DNA of 64,000 nt from Shouchella tritolerans (lineage in GTDB: Bacteria > Bacillota > Bacilli > Bacillales > Bacillaceae_D), in the NCBI RefSeq assembly GCF_025770735.1, contig NZ_JAODPB010000002.1:310001-374000 (forward strand), in the 5' to 3' direction. The translations under genes and the position numbers were made by a program. Below the pieces are notes generated by a model. It was given only the letters and a program-made list of their open reading frames with translations. It was not told the DNA's origin and ran no database searches. How positions within the stretch are numbered: the stretch's first letter is position 1; every line of letters starts with the position of its first letter. Below are positions 54,644 through 64,000 of this stretch, piece after piece.

Positions 54644-56818
54644 ATGGCTGCAGACAAACGTAAAGCGCCTTCCACTCGTGCATGGTGGCGAAAAATTAAA
54701 CACCAACCCTATATTCGTGTAACCATTCTCGTGATACTAGGCGTTCTGATTTATGTATCGATGTTAGACAATGTCATACCTGAGCGGCTAAACGTGAATT
54801 TGTCCGAACCGGCGGAGCAGGACATTCGTGCACCTATGACGGTAGTAGACCAAGCGGCAACGGAGCAGCGAAGGACGGAAGCGATCGCCAGCATTGATTC
54901 CCAAATGAAGCACAACACAAAATACGAGGAAGACAGAGTTCAGCAAGTCAATGACATCTTTAGCGTGATTGGAAGTGTGAGGGAAGACTCAGCCGAGCTG
55001 GAAGGGGATGAGGAGGACAGCGATGACCAAGACTTGTCTCTTGATGAACAAGTTGAACGTGTGCGCGCCGATTTCTCTGATACGACAAATGCTGATTTGC
55101 AAGATGAAACCATCGTCGCCTTGCTTGATGCTACAGATGCTCAATTCCAATTAGCCCTTGACACTTCGGTAAATACAGTTCATGAAACGATGAGCCAACA
55201 AATTCGGGTTGGCGATTTGCAGGAGGTAAAACAAGACGCACGAGAACAAATTGAAAGCATTTCGACGCTTGTTTCCGATGTGCGCCATGCTGTCGCTGAA
55301 ATTGTTGACATGGCGATTGTTTTTAATGTTACGTATGATGCAGAAGCAACACAACGGTTAAGGCAGGAAACGTCTGAAGCGATCGAGCCCGTTTTAATTC
55401 GCGAAGGTGAGCTGATTGTAAAACAAGGCGACATCGTTAATCACCAAGTTTACGAACAGCTTCGCCTTGTTGGCTTGCTTGATGATTCATTGATTATTTA
55501 TCCATACATAGGGCTCGCCCTATTTGTTTGCATTCTGATCGCGGTTTTAGCCTATTTTTTAAACGATTCGCAAACGACCGTTGCCACTGACAATTCCCAT
55601 TTGCTCATGTATGCGATCGTCTTTACCGTGATTGTGGCATTAATGAAAACATCGAGTTACTTAGAAAGCCTATTGATGATAAACGGATTTGGGTTTGTTG
55701 TCCCAGCTGCGGCAGGAGCAATGCTTCTGACATTACTGTTGCAGCCAAAAATCGCGATTGTTTCCAGCTTTTTGTTTGCGATTATTGGCAGCGTTTATTA
55801 TAATCACGATTCTACGAGCACATTTTCATTTACGTATGGCTTTTATATATTTATAAGCTGTTTAACGGCTACTTACTTTTTAAATAGCACGAACAAAGCT
55901 ACACGGATTTTGCGGGCCGGTTTGTTTGTTGCTTGCGCGAATATTATCACGGTACTTGCGCTATTATTAATGAAAAGCATCCATTTAAATGTAATGGAGA
56001 TTGGCTTGCATTTTTCAGCAGCATTTTTGTCGGCATTTGTAGCAGCAGTGCTGACGATTGGGCTTTTGCCATTTATTGAAACAGCGTTCGGGATTTTATC
56101 AGTCACAAGGCTAATTGAACTCTCGAACCCGAACCACCCGCTCTTGCGGAAGATCTTGACCGAAGCTCCTGGGACATACCACCATAGTGTGGTTGTCGGC
56201 AATTTGGCTGAAGCAGCTTGCGAGGTGCTAGGAGAAAATGGGCTTTTGGCCCGTGTTGGCGCCTATTACCATGATCTAGGGAAAACGCGGAGACCTCATT
56301 TCTTTATTGAAAACCAACTTAAAGGCGAAAATCCACATGATAAAATTTCGCCCCAACTCAGCAAGACTATTATCATTTCCCATCCCTACGATGGGGCAGA
56401 ATTGCTTAGGCAACATAAGATGCCTAAGGAGATTATTGATATAGCCGAACAGCACCATGGCACAAGTTTGCTAAAGTTTTTTTACCACAAAGCAAATGAA
56501 GATGCGGAAAAACCTTTGCCAGAATCACAATTTCGCTATCCTGGGCCGAAACCGCAAACGAAAGTGACGTCAATCATTTCAATTGCGGACAGTGTAGAAG
56601 CGGCTGTTCGTTCTATGCAAAAGCCGACCCCTGATAAAATTGAAAACCTGGTTGACAAAATTATTAAAGATAAGCTGGAGGATGGGCAGTTCGACGAGTC
56701 TGATCTGACGCTGGCCGAATTAAACGCCATTAAAGTTTCCTTATGTGAAACGTTAAATGGCACATTCCATCAACGAATCGAGTACCCAGAAGAAAAGCCT
56801 AAAGGAGAAAAACCATGA
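54644..56818 (+). CDS. pgpH: 7TM-HD c-di-AMP phosphodiesterase PgpH
   Basis: A 724-residue protein (B. subtilis YqfF) degrading cyclic di-AMP. An extracellular sensor region is followed by seven membrane helices and a cytoplasmic HD domain. The metal-site motif AYYHDLGKTRRP is present along with SHPYDGAELL and EQHHGTSLL. It is located between phoH and ybeY as in other Firmicutes. Confidence 0.95.
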   Translation: MAADKRKAPSTRAWWRKIKHQPYIRVTILVILGVLIYVSMLDNVIPERLNVNLSEPAEQDIRAPMTVVDQAATEQRRTEAIASIDSQMKHNTKYEEDRVQQVNDIFSVIGSVREDSAELEGDEEDSDDQDLSLDEQVERVRADFSDTTNADLQDETIVALLDATDAQFQLALDTSVNTVHETMSQQIRVGDLQEVKQDAREQIESISTLVSDVRHAVAEIVDMAIVFNVTYDAEATQRLRQETSEAIEPVLIREGELIVKQGDIVNHQVYEQLRLVGLLDDSLIIYPYIGLALFVCILIAVLAYFLNDSQTTVATDNSHLLMYAIVFTVIVALMKTSSYLESLLMINGFGFVVPAAAGAMLLTLLLQPKIAIVSSFLFAIIGSVYYNHDSTSTFSFTYGFYIFISCLTATYFLNSTNKATRILRAGLFVACANIITVLALLLMKSIHLNVMEIGLHFSAAFLSAFVAAVLTIGLLPFIETAFGILSVTRLIELSNPNHPLLRKILTEAPGTYHHSVVVGNLAEAACEVLGENGLLARVGAYYHDLGKTRRPHFFIENQLKGENPHDKISPQLSKTIIISHPYDGAELLRQHKMPKEIIDIAEQHHGTSLLKFFYHKANEDAEKPLPESQFRYPGPKPQTKVTSIISIADSVEAAVRSMQKPTPDKIENLVDKIIKDKLEDGQFDESDLTLAELNAIKVSLCETLNGTFHQRIEYPEEKPKGEKP

Positions 56819-57297
56819 TTGATGTGGAATTAAATGATGAAGGGCAGCTTCTTTTAAGCGAGCAATTGCAACTAGTTAAGGACGTCCTAAACCACGCTGC
56901 GAAAGAAGTGAGCCTGTCGCAGCCTAGTGAGGTGTCAGTAACATTTACTACGGAAGAGGAAATTCACGAGTTAAACCGCGAACATCGAGGGATTGACCGC
57001 CCGACGGATGTACTGTCGTTTGCCCTAAATGATGAAACAGGCGAGTTCGATCCCACCTTTCATAAGGATCTTGGCTTACCTAATTTGTTAGGAGACATCA
57101 TCATTTCAGTCCCCCATGTTGAGAGGCAGGCTGCTGACTATGGCCATTCGTTTGAACGGGAACTTGCTTTTCTTGTTGTCCATGGCTTTCTTCATTTGCT
57201 TGGCTACGACCATATGAACGAGGAAGAGGAAAAGCAAATGTTCACTAAACAAGAGGAGATTTTACAATCCTATGGGCTTGGGAGATCGGAATCATAA
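56815..57297 (+). CDS. ybeY: Endoribonuclease YbeY
   Basis: A 160-residue zinc-dependent endoribonuclease of 16S rRNA maturation and ribosome quality control. The metal motif is HGFLHLLGYDH, with ELNREHRGIDRPTDVLSFAL upstream. It overlaps pgpH by 4 bp and dgkA by 26 bp. Confidence 0.96.
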   Translation: MIDVELNDEGQLLLSEQLQLVKDVLNHAAKEVSLSQPSEVSVTFTTEEEIHELNREHRGIDRPTDVLSFALNDETGEFDPTFHKDLGLPNLLGDIIISVPHVERQAADYGHSFERELAFLVVHGFLHLLGYDHMNEEEEKQMFTKQEEILQSYGLGRSES

Positions 57298-57661
57298 AGG
57301 AATTCGCCGCTTTTTGCATTCGTTCCGTTACGCAAGCGCAGGGCTCTTTGATGTCATTAAGCATGAGCAAAACATGCGTATTCACTTAATTAGTGGGACG
57401 GTTGTACTGATTGCTGCTTGGGCGTTGTCTGTTTCCATTGAGCGGTGGCTCGTGCTTTTGCTTGTTGTCGGTGGTGTATTGTCACTAGAAGTGATGAATA
57501 CGGCAATTGAACGTACCGTCGACTTAGTGACGGAAGAATACCGCCCTTTAGCAAAACGTGCAAAAGACATTGCTGCCGCTAGTGTGTTTGTGTTCTGTAT
57601 CTTTGCTGCGGTAATAGGAGTGATTATCTTTTTTCCGTACTTGTTCGAATTATTCCAGTAA
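57272..57661 (+). CDS. dgkA: Undecaprenol/diacylglycerol kinase
   Basis: A 129-residue, three-helix integral membrane kinase. EVMNTAIERTVDLVT is the diacylglycerol-kinase signature. In Bacillus the enzyme phosphorylates undecaprenol for lipid-carrier recycling. Overlap with ybeY and tight spacing to cdd indicate one operon. Confidence 0.94.
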   Translation: MGLGDRNHKGIRRFLHSFRYASAGLFDVIKHEQNMRIHLISGTVVLIAAWALSVSIERWLVLLLVVGGVLSLEVMNTAIERTVDLVTEEYRPLAKRAKDIAAASVFVFCIFAAVIGVIIFFPYLFELFQ

Positions 57662-58982
<1,321 letters not shown>

Positions 58983-58991
58983 CTGGAAAAA

Positions 58992-59031
58992 CAATGGGTT
59001 CAAACTGGGCGTTTGACCATTGTTTTTTTTT
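58992..59031 (+). terminator. era terminator
   Basis: CAATGGgtTCAAAC/GTTTGAcCATTG stem with a 5-base loop and T8. Confidence 0.87.
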
Positions 59032-59181
59032 GTCGCCTGATTTATGATTAAAAAAACAATCTGATAAAATTAACCAAATCAAAAAAGTCAAGCGCAGGCA
59101 ATTAACAATATTTCCATCGAATGGGCGATGCGGATAAGGGAATGATACAACCGAAGACTTAAGGAGAGGGAGGCGTTTAAC

Positions 59182-59325
59182 ATGCTTGTTCTAACATGGA
59201 AAGTGTTTTCGCAAACGGGCAACGTTGAAACATACCTGCTTCATAAAGAGTTGGAGCGGGACATGGAAGTGCAAGAGGAAACGGCTTATGAACCAGATGA
59301 TTTATCGGATTCAACCTTATCTTAA
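59182..59325 (+). CDS. yqzL: Small conserved protein YqzL
   Basis: A 47-residue protein (LTWKVFSQTGNVETYLLHKELE...) with the size, start and location of B. subtilis YqzL, between era and recO. The ATG has AAGGAGAGGGAGG upstream. The function is unknown. Confidence 0.9.
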   Translation: MLVLTWKVFSQTGNVETYLLHKELERDMEVQEETAYEPDDLSDSTLS

Positions 59326-59353
59326 ATCCTGTTGCTTGCTGTAAGGATGGACA

Positions 59354-60124
59354 ATGTTAAAAAAACAAGAGGCAATTGTGCTAAAATCAATTGATTATGG
59401 CGAAACGAATAAAGTCGTGACTCTTTTTACAAAAGAAGACGGCAAACTTGCTGTTTTGGCGAAGGGGGCGAAAAAGCCTAACAGTCGCTTTGCTGCTATA
59501 ACACAGCCGTTTGTTTATGGAAGTTATTTATATTTTCAAGGAAACGGTCTTCCCTCTTTAAGTCAAGGGGAGGCCGTCGATTCGTTTAAAGAACTGCAAT
59601 TTGATATCATTAAATCGGCCTATGCGGCTTATATAACTGAACTTGTCGACAAACTGACGGAAGAGCGCAAACCGACGTTCTTTTTATTTGATTGGCTTCT
59701 GCTAGCGTTGCGGCAAATCAACGCCGGTCAAGATGCGGAAATGATTGCGCGAATCATGGATATGAAAATGCTTCCACTAGCTGGGGCTAAACCTGAGCTT
59801 GATTGCTGTGCCTCTTGCCGCTCGGAGACCCGTGATCCTGTTGCTTTTTCAGTTGCTTATGCTGGATTTTTGTGCAGGAATTGTCTTCATAAAGACGAGC
59901 GCGCTTTTCCGATTACTCTATCATTTGCCAGGTTATTCCGAGTCCTTTATTACGTCGATTTGACGAAAGTGGGCACCATTTCTGTGAAAGCTGAAACGAA
60001 GCGGCGATTGGAATTGATCATCCGCACCTACTATGATGAGTACGTGGGGGTACAGCTAAAAGCGCGCCGCTTTATTAGCCAATTAGATAAAATTGGCGAC
60101 TTAAGCAGTGACGTTGACAAGTAG
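59354..60124 (+). CDS. recO: DNA repair protein RecO
   Basis: A 256-residue RecO that loads RecA with RecR. An N-terminal OB fold (IVLKSIDYGETNKVVTLFTKEDGKLAV) is followed by a helical domain and a four-cysteine zinc element CCASC ... FLCRNC. It precedes the glyQS T-box; the glyQS promoter overlaps its final codons. Confidence 0.95.
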   Translation: MLKKQEAIVLKSIDYGETNKVVTLFTKEDGKLAVLAKGAKKPNSRFAAITQPFVYGSYLYFQGNGLPSLSQGEAVDSFKELQFDIIKSAYAAYITELVDKLTEERKPTFFLFDWLLLALRQINAGQDAEMIARIMDMKMLPLAGAKPELDCCASCRSETRDPVAFSVAYAGFLCRNCLHKDERAFPITLSFARLFRVLYYVDLTKVGTISVKAETKRRLELIIRTYYDEYVGVQLKARRFISQLDKIGDLSSDVDK

Positions 60125-60142
60125 TGGGAGCAAGCGTATAAT
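60114..60142 (+). promoter_or_regulatory. Sigma-A promoter of glyQS
   Basis: Perfect TTGACA (60114-60119), 17-bp spacer and perfect TATAAT (60137-60142). The -35 lies in the recO stop region. Confidence 0.9.
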
Positions 60143-60148
60143 GTGGAT

Positions 60149-60409
60149 ACGATTATAGGTGCAGTGACGGAAAAAAACAGCATTTGCCAACTGGTTTGTA
60201 GCGACTTTGGGAGGGTGGAAGCCAAAGAACCAGAAAATGTTGGAGGCGCTTCCTGAGCACATTCGGAAGAAAGAGATTAGACGCTTAAAAGGTTGAAGTC
60301 GCTCTGGCTGACAAAAATGCAGTTTGAGGCACTTATAAGCGTTTAATAAGTAGGGTGGAACCGCGGGTGAACCTCGTCCCTACGCCAATAGGCGTAGGGG
60401 CGCTTTTTT
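60149..60409 (+). ncRNA. T-box riboswitch for glycyl-tRNA synthetase
   Basis: The antiterminator consensus AGGGTGGAACCGCGGG is at 60352-60367. The bulge TGGA would pair with a tRNA acceptor end whose discriminator is U, as in tRNA-Gly. The terminator is CGTCCCTACGCC/GGCGTAGGGGCG (60375-60402) plus T6. Glycine codons GGA and GGC lie in tandem at 60242-60247, a plausible specifier. Uncharged tRNA-Gly is expected to turn glyQS on. Confidence 0.93.
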
Positions 60410-60443
60410 GTCTTCTGCGCTTGAAAAAGGAGGAAGTTGATCA

Positions 60444-61331
60444 ATGAATGTACAAACAATGATTTTAACGCTCCAATCATTCTGGGCGAAACAAAATTGC
60501 ATTATTTTAAACGCGTATGATACGGAAAAAGGGGCAGGCACGATGAGCCCTCATACGTTGTTGCGCACGATCGGCCCAGAACCTTGGAATGTAGCGTATG
60601 TGGAGCCATCCCGTCGTCCTGCTGATGGGCGTTATGGTGAAAACCCGAACCGGCTTTACCAACACCACCAGTTTCAAGTGATTATGAAGCCGTCACCGTT
60701 GAACATTCAAGAATTATATTTGGATAGTCTTCGTGCATTAGGCATCGATCCTTTAAAACACGACATTCGGTTTGTAGAAGACAACTGGGAAAACCCAACG
60801 CTTGGGTGTGCGGGCCTCGGCTGGGAAGTATGGCTAGATGGGATGGAAATTACTCAATTTACGTATTTCCAGCAAGTAGGCGGCATGGAGGCAACTCCCG
60901 TTTCTGCAGAAATTACTTATGGATTGGAACGATTGGCAACCTATATACAAGATAAAGAAAATGTATTTGAATTGGAGTGGGTCGAAGGGTTTACCTATGG
61001 AGACATCTTTTTACAGCCAGAGTATGAACATTCTACGTATACATTTGAAGTTTCTGATATAGACATGTTGTTTGATTTATTTTCTACTTATGAAAAAGAA
61101 GCAGAAAGAGCATTAGCGCGCGATCTGGTTTTTCCTGCATATGACTATATTTTAAAATGTTCCCATAGCTTTAACTTGCTTGATGCCCGGGGGGCCATTT
61201 CCGTAACAGAACGAACCGGCTACATTGCCCGCGTTCGTACACTGGCTCGAAAAGCGGCGCGCAAGTACTATGAAGAGAGAGAAAAGCTTGGCTTTCCTAT
61301 GCTTAAAAAGGAGGACGCCCACGATGAATAA
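60444..61331 (+). CDS. glyQ: Glycyl-tRNA synthetase alpha subunit
   Basis: A 295-residue catalytic subunit of the bacterial-type alpha2beta2 GlyRS. The class II motif around [30 protein letters not shown] is divided here by its core YVEPSRRP, with [10 protein letters not shown] and [20 protein letters not shown]. It overlaps glyS by 8 bp. Confidence 0.97.
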   Translation: MNVQTMILTLQSFWAKQNCIILNAYDTEKGAGTMSPHTLLRTIGPEPWNVAYVEPSRRPADGRYGENPNRLYQHHQFQVIMKPSPLNIQELYLDSLRALGIDPLKHDIRFVEDNWENPTLGCAGLGWEVWLDGMEITQFTYFQQVGGMEATPVSAEITYGLERLATYIQDKENVFELEWVEGFTYGDIFLQPEYEHSTYTFEVSDIDMLFDLFSTYEKEAERALARDLVFPAYDYILKCSHSFNLLDARGAISVTERTGYIARVRTLARKAARKYYEEREKLGFPMLKKEDAHDE

Positions 61332-63405
61332 GCCATTTTTACTTGAACTAGGATTGGAGGAGCTGCCGGCTCGTTTTGTTACGCCTTCCATTACGCAGCT
61401 CGCTGAAAAAGTGCAAGCATGGCTTGATGACAAAGGCCTTTCCTATGGAGAAATCCACTCTTACGCCACGCCAAGAAGGCTGGCCGTGCTCGTTGAAAAT
61501 TTGGCGGATCGGCAGCCTGATATAAATGATGAAACAAGAGGGCCTGCCTTAAAAATTGCCAAAGACGAAAGCGGCGCTTGGACAAAAGCGGCGCTTGGAT
61601 TTGCGAAAGGACAAGGGGTAGAAACGAGCCAGTTGGAAATAAAAACAGTAAACGGCACTGATTATGTGTTTGCAAAAACACATAAAAAGGGTGAAAAAAC
61701 AAGCGTGCTGTTGCCGGAACTTAAAGAACTAATTACAGGCTTAACATTCCCAAAAAGCATGCGCTGGAACACCTATTCCCTTCGCTATGCTCGGCCGGTC
61801 CAGTGGCTTGTCGCTCTCTATGGCGAGGACGTCATTCCTTTCTCAATTTGCGGTATTGAAACAGGTCGAAATACGACTGGACACCGTTTTTTAGGGACTG
61901 ACTTTACATTAGAAAACCCATTGCAGTATGCCGACGCCCTGAAACGTCAATATGTCATTGCCGATGCTGAAGAGCGAAAAGCAGCGATTGTAAGTCAGTT
62001 AAAGCAAATGGAGGAAGAGCATAACTGGATTGTGCCAATAGATGAAGCCCTTCTTGAAGAAGTGACACAATTAGTCGAATACCCAACTGCGTTATCAGGC
62101 TCATTTGACGATTCGTTTTTAGCTTTGCCGAAAGAAGTATTGATTACAACGATGCGTGAACATCAGCGTTATTTTCCGGTGGAAGCGAAGGATGGCCGTT
62201 TGCTTCCTTACTTTATTACAGTGCGAAACGGAAATGAAGAATATATTGAAAATGTCGCCAAGGGCAATGAAAAAGTGTTGCGTGCTCGTTTGGCTGATGC
62301 TGCCTTTTTTTATCATGAAGATCAAAAGATTTCGCTTCAGGCAGCAAACGCCAAACTAGAGAACATCGTTTTTCATGAAGCGATTGGTACAATGGGCGAA
62401 AAGGTGGCCCGCATCGGCGAATTGTCCAAATGGCTTGCAGGTGAGGCGAACTTGAGTGTTCAAGCAAGGCAAACAGTGGAGCGTGCTGCCGCTATTGCCA
62501 AGTTTGACCTTGTGACTTACATGGTTGGCGAGTTTCCAGAGCTACAAGGAAGAATGGGGCAGGAATATGCGGAAAAAGCTGGCGAGACCCCCCAAGTAGC
62601 GAAAGCTATTTATGAACAGTACTTGCCTCGCTTTGCAGGTGATAAAGTGCCTGAAACTGAAGCGGGTGCAGTGTTGGCGCTTGCCGATAAACTCGATACG
62701 GTCGTCTCTTGTTTTTCCATTGGCTTAATCCCCACTGGTTCACAAGATCCGTATGCTTTGCGCCGCCAAGCGACCGGGATCATCCACATTCTCCTCCATA
62801 CTAAAATGCCTTTGACACTTGAAAACATGGCCTTGCATGCCCTTGATTCCACTGCAAAAAAAGGGTTTATGACAGAAAAAGTCGAAACGACAAAGCAGGA
62901 ATTACTCAGCTTTTTTGCGAATCGCTTGAAGCATGTCATGCTAGAAGCTGGCTTTCGCTATGATATTGTCGATGCGGTGCTTGCTGCTCCCCTTGTCGAT
63001 GTTTATACGATGTTCGCCAAAGCAAGGCTGTTAACTGAGCGTGCAGAAGAACAGGAGTTTAAAGAAGTGACCGAAAGCTTGAGTCGGGTGACAAATTTGG
63101 CTAAAAAAGCACCAAAAGGTGGTCTCGTTTCCAAGGATCTGTTTGATAATGAAACGGAGTCACGTTTGCTTGCTGCTACACTAGAGGTCGAGTTCGGCTT
63201 GGCCGAGGCTTGGAAGAGCAAGGACGCGTTTGCTGCCTACCAAGTGTTGGCTCAGTGTCGTGACACGATCAATACGTTCTTTGACCATACGATGGTGATG
63301 GCTGACAATGAAGCAATTCGCAATAATCGCCTTGCGCTGCTTGACCGATTGGCGAAATCAATCCAGTCCTATGCTGATTTTCAAAAGATCGTCTTCTCGG
63401 CCTAA
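61324..63405 (+). CDS. glyS: Glycyl-tRNA synthetase beta subunit
   Basis: A 693-residue tRNA-binding subunit with an N-terminal [17 protein letters not shown], the MRW-containing conserved region and a C-terminal DALR-like anticodon domain. ATG 61324 follows AAGGAGG. It works with GlyQ to aminoacylate tRNA-Gly under T-box control. Confidence 0.96.
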   Translation: MNKPFLLELGLEELPARFVTPSITQLAEKVQAWLDDKGLSYGEIHSYATPRRLAVLVENLADRQPDINDETRGPALKIAKDESGAWTKAALGFAKGQGVETSQLEIKTVNGTDYVFAKTHKKGEKTSVLLPELKELITGLTFPKSMRWNTYSLRYARPVQWLVALYGEDVIPFSICGIETGRNTTGHRFLGTDFTLENPLQYADALKRQYVIADAEERKAAIVSQLKQMEEEHNWIVPIDEALLEEVTQLVEYPTALSGSFDDSFLALPKEVLITTMREHQRYFPVEAKDGRLLPYFITVRNGNEEYIENVAKGNEKVLRARLADAAFFYHEDQKISLQAANAKLENIVFHEAIGTMGEKVARIGELSKWLAGEANLSVQARQTVERAAAIAKFDLVTYMVGEFPELQGRMGQEYAEKAGETPQVAKAIYEQYLPRFAGDKVPETEAGAVLALADKLDTVVSCFSIGLIPTGSQDPYALRRQATGIIHILLHTKMPLTLENMALHALDSTAKKGFMTEKVETTKQELLSFFANRLKHVMLEAGFRYDIVDAVLAAPLVDVYTMFAKARLLTERAEEQEFKEVTESLSRVTNLAKKAPKGGLVSKDLFDNETESRLLAATLEVEFGLAEAWKSKDAFAAYQVLAQCRDTINTFFDHTMVMADNEAIRNNRLALLDRLAKSIQSYADFQKIVFSA

Positions 63406-63432
63406 GATTATTGGCACTGGCTTAAAAAAGAG

Positions 63433-64000
63433 GTGAGTCCAATCGAATTATCAACTAGGCAACAGCAAATCGTCGATATTGTAAAAGAGAATGGCCCAAT
63501 TACCGGCGAACATATTGCAGAACGTCTATCCTTAACGAGGGCGACTCTACGTCCAGACTTGGCTATTTTAACAATGGCTGGGTTCCTGGACGCCCGGCCT
63601 CGGGTAGGCTACTTTTATACGGGGAAAAATGAAAGCCCTGTTCTTGCCGATAAACTCCAGGAAATCAAAGTCCACCATTATCAATCTAGGCCCGTTTTAA
63701 TTGAGCAATCAGCGTCTGTATACGAAGCGATTTGCACGATGTTCTTAGAAGATGTAGGCACACTTTTTATTGTAGATAGTAACGCAACTTTGGTTGGAGT
63801 TGCTTCTCGAAAAGACTTGCTGCGGGCAAGCATGGGTGGACAGTCAATTGAGTCTATTCCTGTGAGTGTCATCATGACACGAATGCCAAACATTACGATG
63901 TGTGAAAAGGATGATTCGGTAATTGAAGTCGCACAAAAGCTCATCTCCCGGCAAATTGACGGATTGCCAATTGTAAAAAAAGTAGATACTGGATCAGGTT
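63433..64000 (+). CDS. ccpN: Transcription repressor CcpN (cut by the window end)
   Basis: The first 189 residues of a CcpN/YqzB homologue. A helix-turn-helix domain (ELSTRQQQIVDIVKENGPITG, LTRATLRPDLAILTMAGF) is followed by GYFYTGK and CBS domains (MFLEDVGTLFIVD, SVIMTRMPNITM). CcpN represses gapB and pckA by glucose in B. subtilis and follows glyS there too. GTG 63433 is the likely start, giving MSPIEL; the SD is weak because it overlaps the start. Confidence 0.9.
   Translation, partial: MSPIELSTRQQQIVDIVKENGPITGEHIAERLSLTRATLRPDLAILTMAGFLDARPRVGYFYTGKNESPVLADKLQEIKVHHYQSRPVLIEQSASVYEAICTMFLEDVGTLFIVDSNATLVGVASRKDLLRASMGGQSIESIPVSVIMTRMPNITMCEKDDSVIEVAQKLISRQIDGLPIVKKVDTGSG

Overview
The window is a chromosomal segment of a low-to-mid GC, endospore-forming Bacillaceae. 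Three things support this: the gene order closely follows the Bacillus subtilis yqe/yqf region (sda-yqeG-yqeH-aroE ... glyQ-glyS-ccpN); sporulation and germination genes are present (sda, gpr, spoIIP, yqfC, yqfD); and there is a full Mrp antiporter operon. The protein sequences and the alkaline-adaptation genes suggest an alkaliphile of the Shouchella/Alkalihalobacillus (Bacillus clausii) type. That assignment is an inference from memory of the family, not a database result.

Layout. 1-4175: nitrate assimilation (a Nir/Sir half-domain protein, nitrate reductase nasC, transporter nasA). 4285-5946: a BCCT glycine-betaine transporter. 6243-6526: a tiny WYL-domain protein behind a perfect LexA operator. 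6516-7519: thiD with its TPP riboswitch. 7542-7817: the HU gene. 8109-13900: mrpABCDEFG on the minus strand. 13901-14899: an information-rich stretch with a small membrane ORF, a perfect 38-bp palindrome, sda, two consensus DnaA boxes and two Spo0A-like boxes.

14900-20799 is a long plus-strand operon of ribosome-assembly, NAD and shikimate genes. It is followed by the late competence genes comER (opposite strand) and comEA-comEB-comEC, then by yqzM, a decayed IS200/IS605-type tnpB with its right end, holA, rpsT, gpr, spoIIP, yqxA, lepA and hemW. 34847-43021 is the CIRCE-controlled heat-shock operon hrcA-grpE-dnaK-dnaJ continuing into prmA, rsmE and mtaB. 43137-48033 is a less conserved insert: a methyltransferase, a dicarboxylate-type symporter, deoC, an aldo/keto reductase and the Na/Pi transporter yqeW. 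48221-63405 carries rpsU-yqeY, the membrane microdomain genes yqeZ-floA, yqfC-yqfD, phoH-pgpH-ybeY-dgkA-cdd-era, yqzL-recO and T-box-controlled glyQS. The window ends inside ccpN.

Most genes are conserved housekeeping genes with strong ribosome-binding sites and tight or overlapping junctions. The least ordinary items are the LexA-controlled mini-WYL protein, a dispersed inverted repeat present in two opposite-orientation copies (one splitting dnaK from dnaJ), the sda/yqeG control region, the small membrane ORF without a normal start, and the tnpB remnant. I found no prophage, CRISPR array, rRNA or tRNA, and no clearly new multi-gene system.
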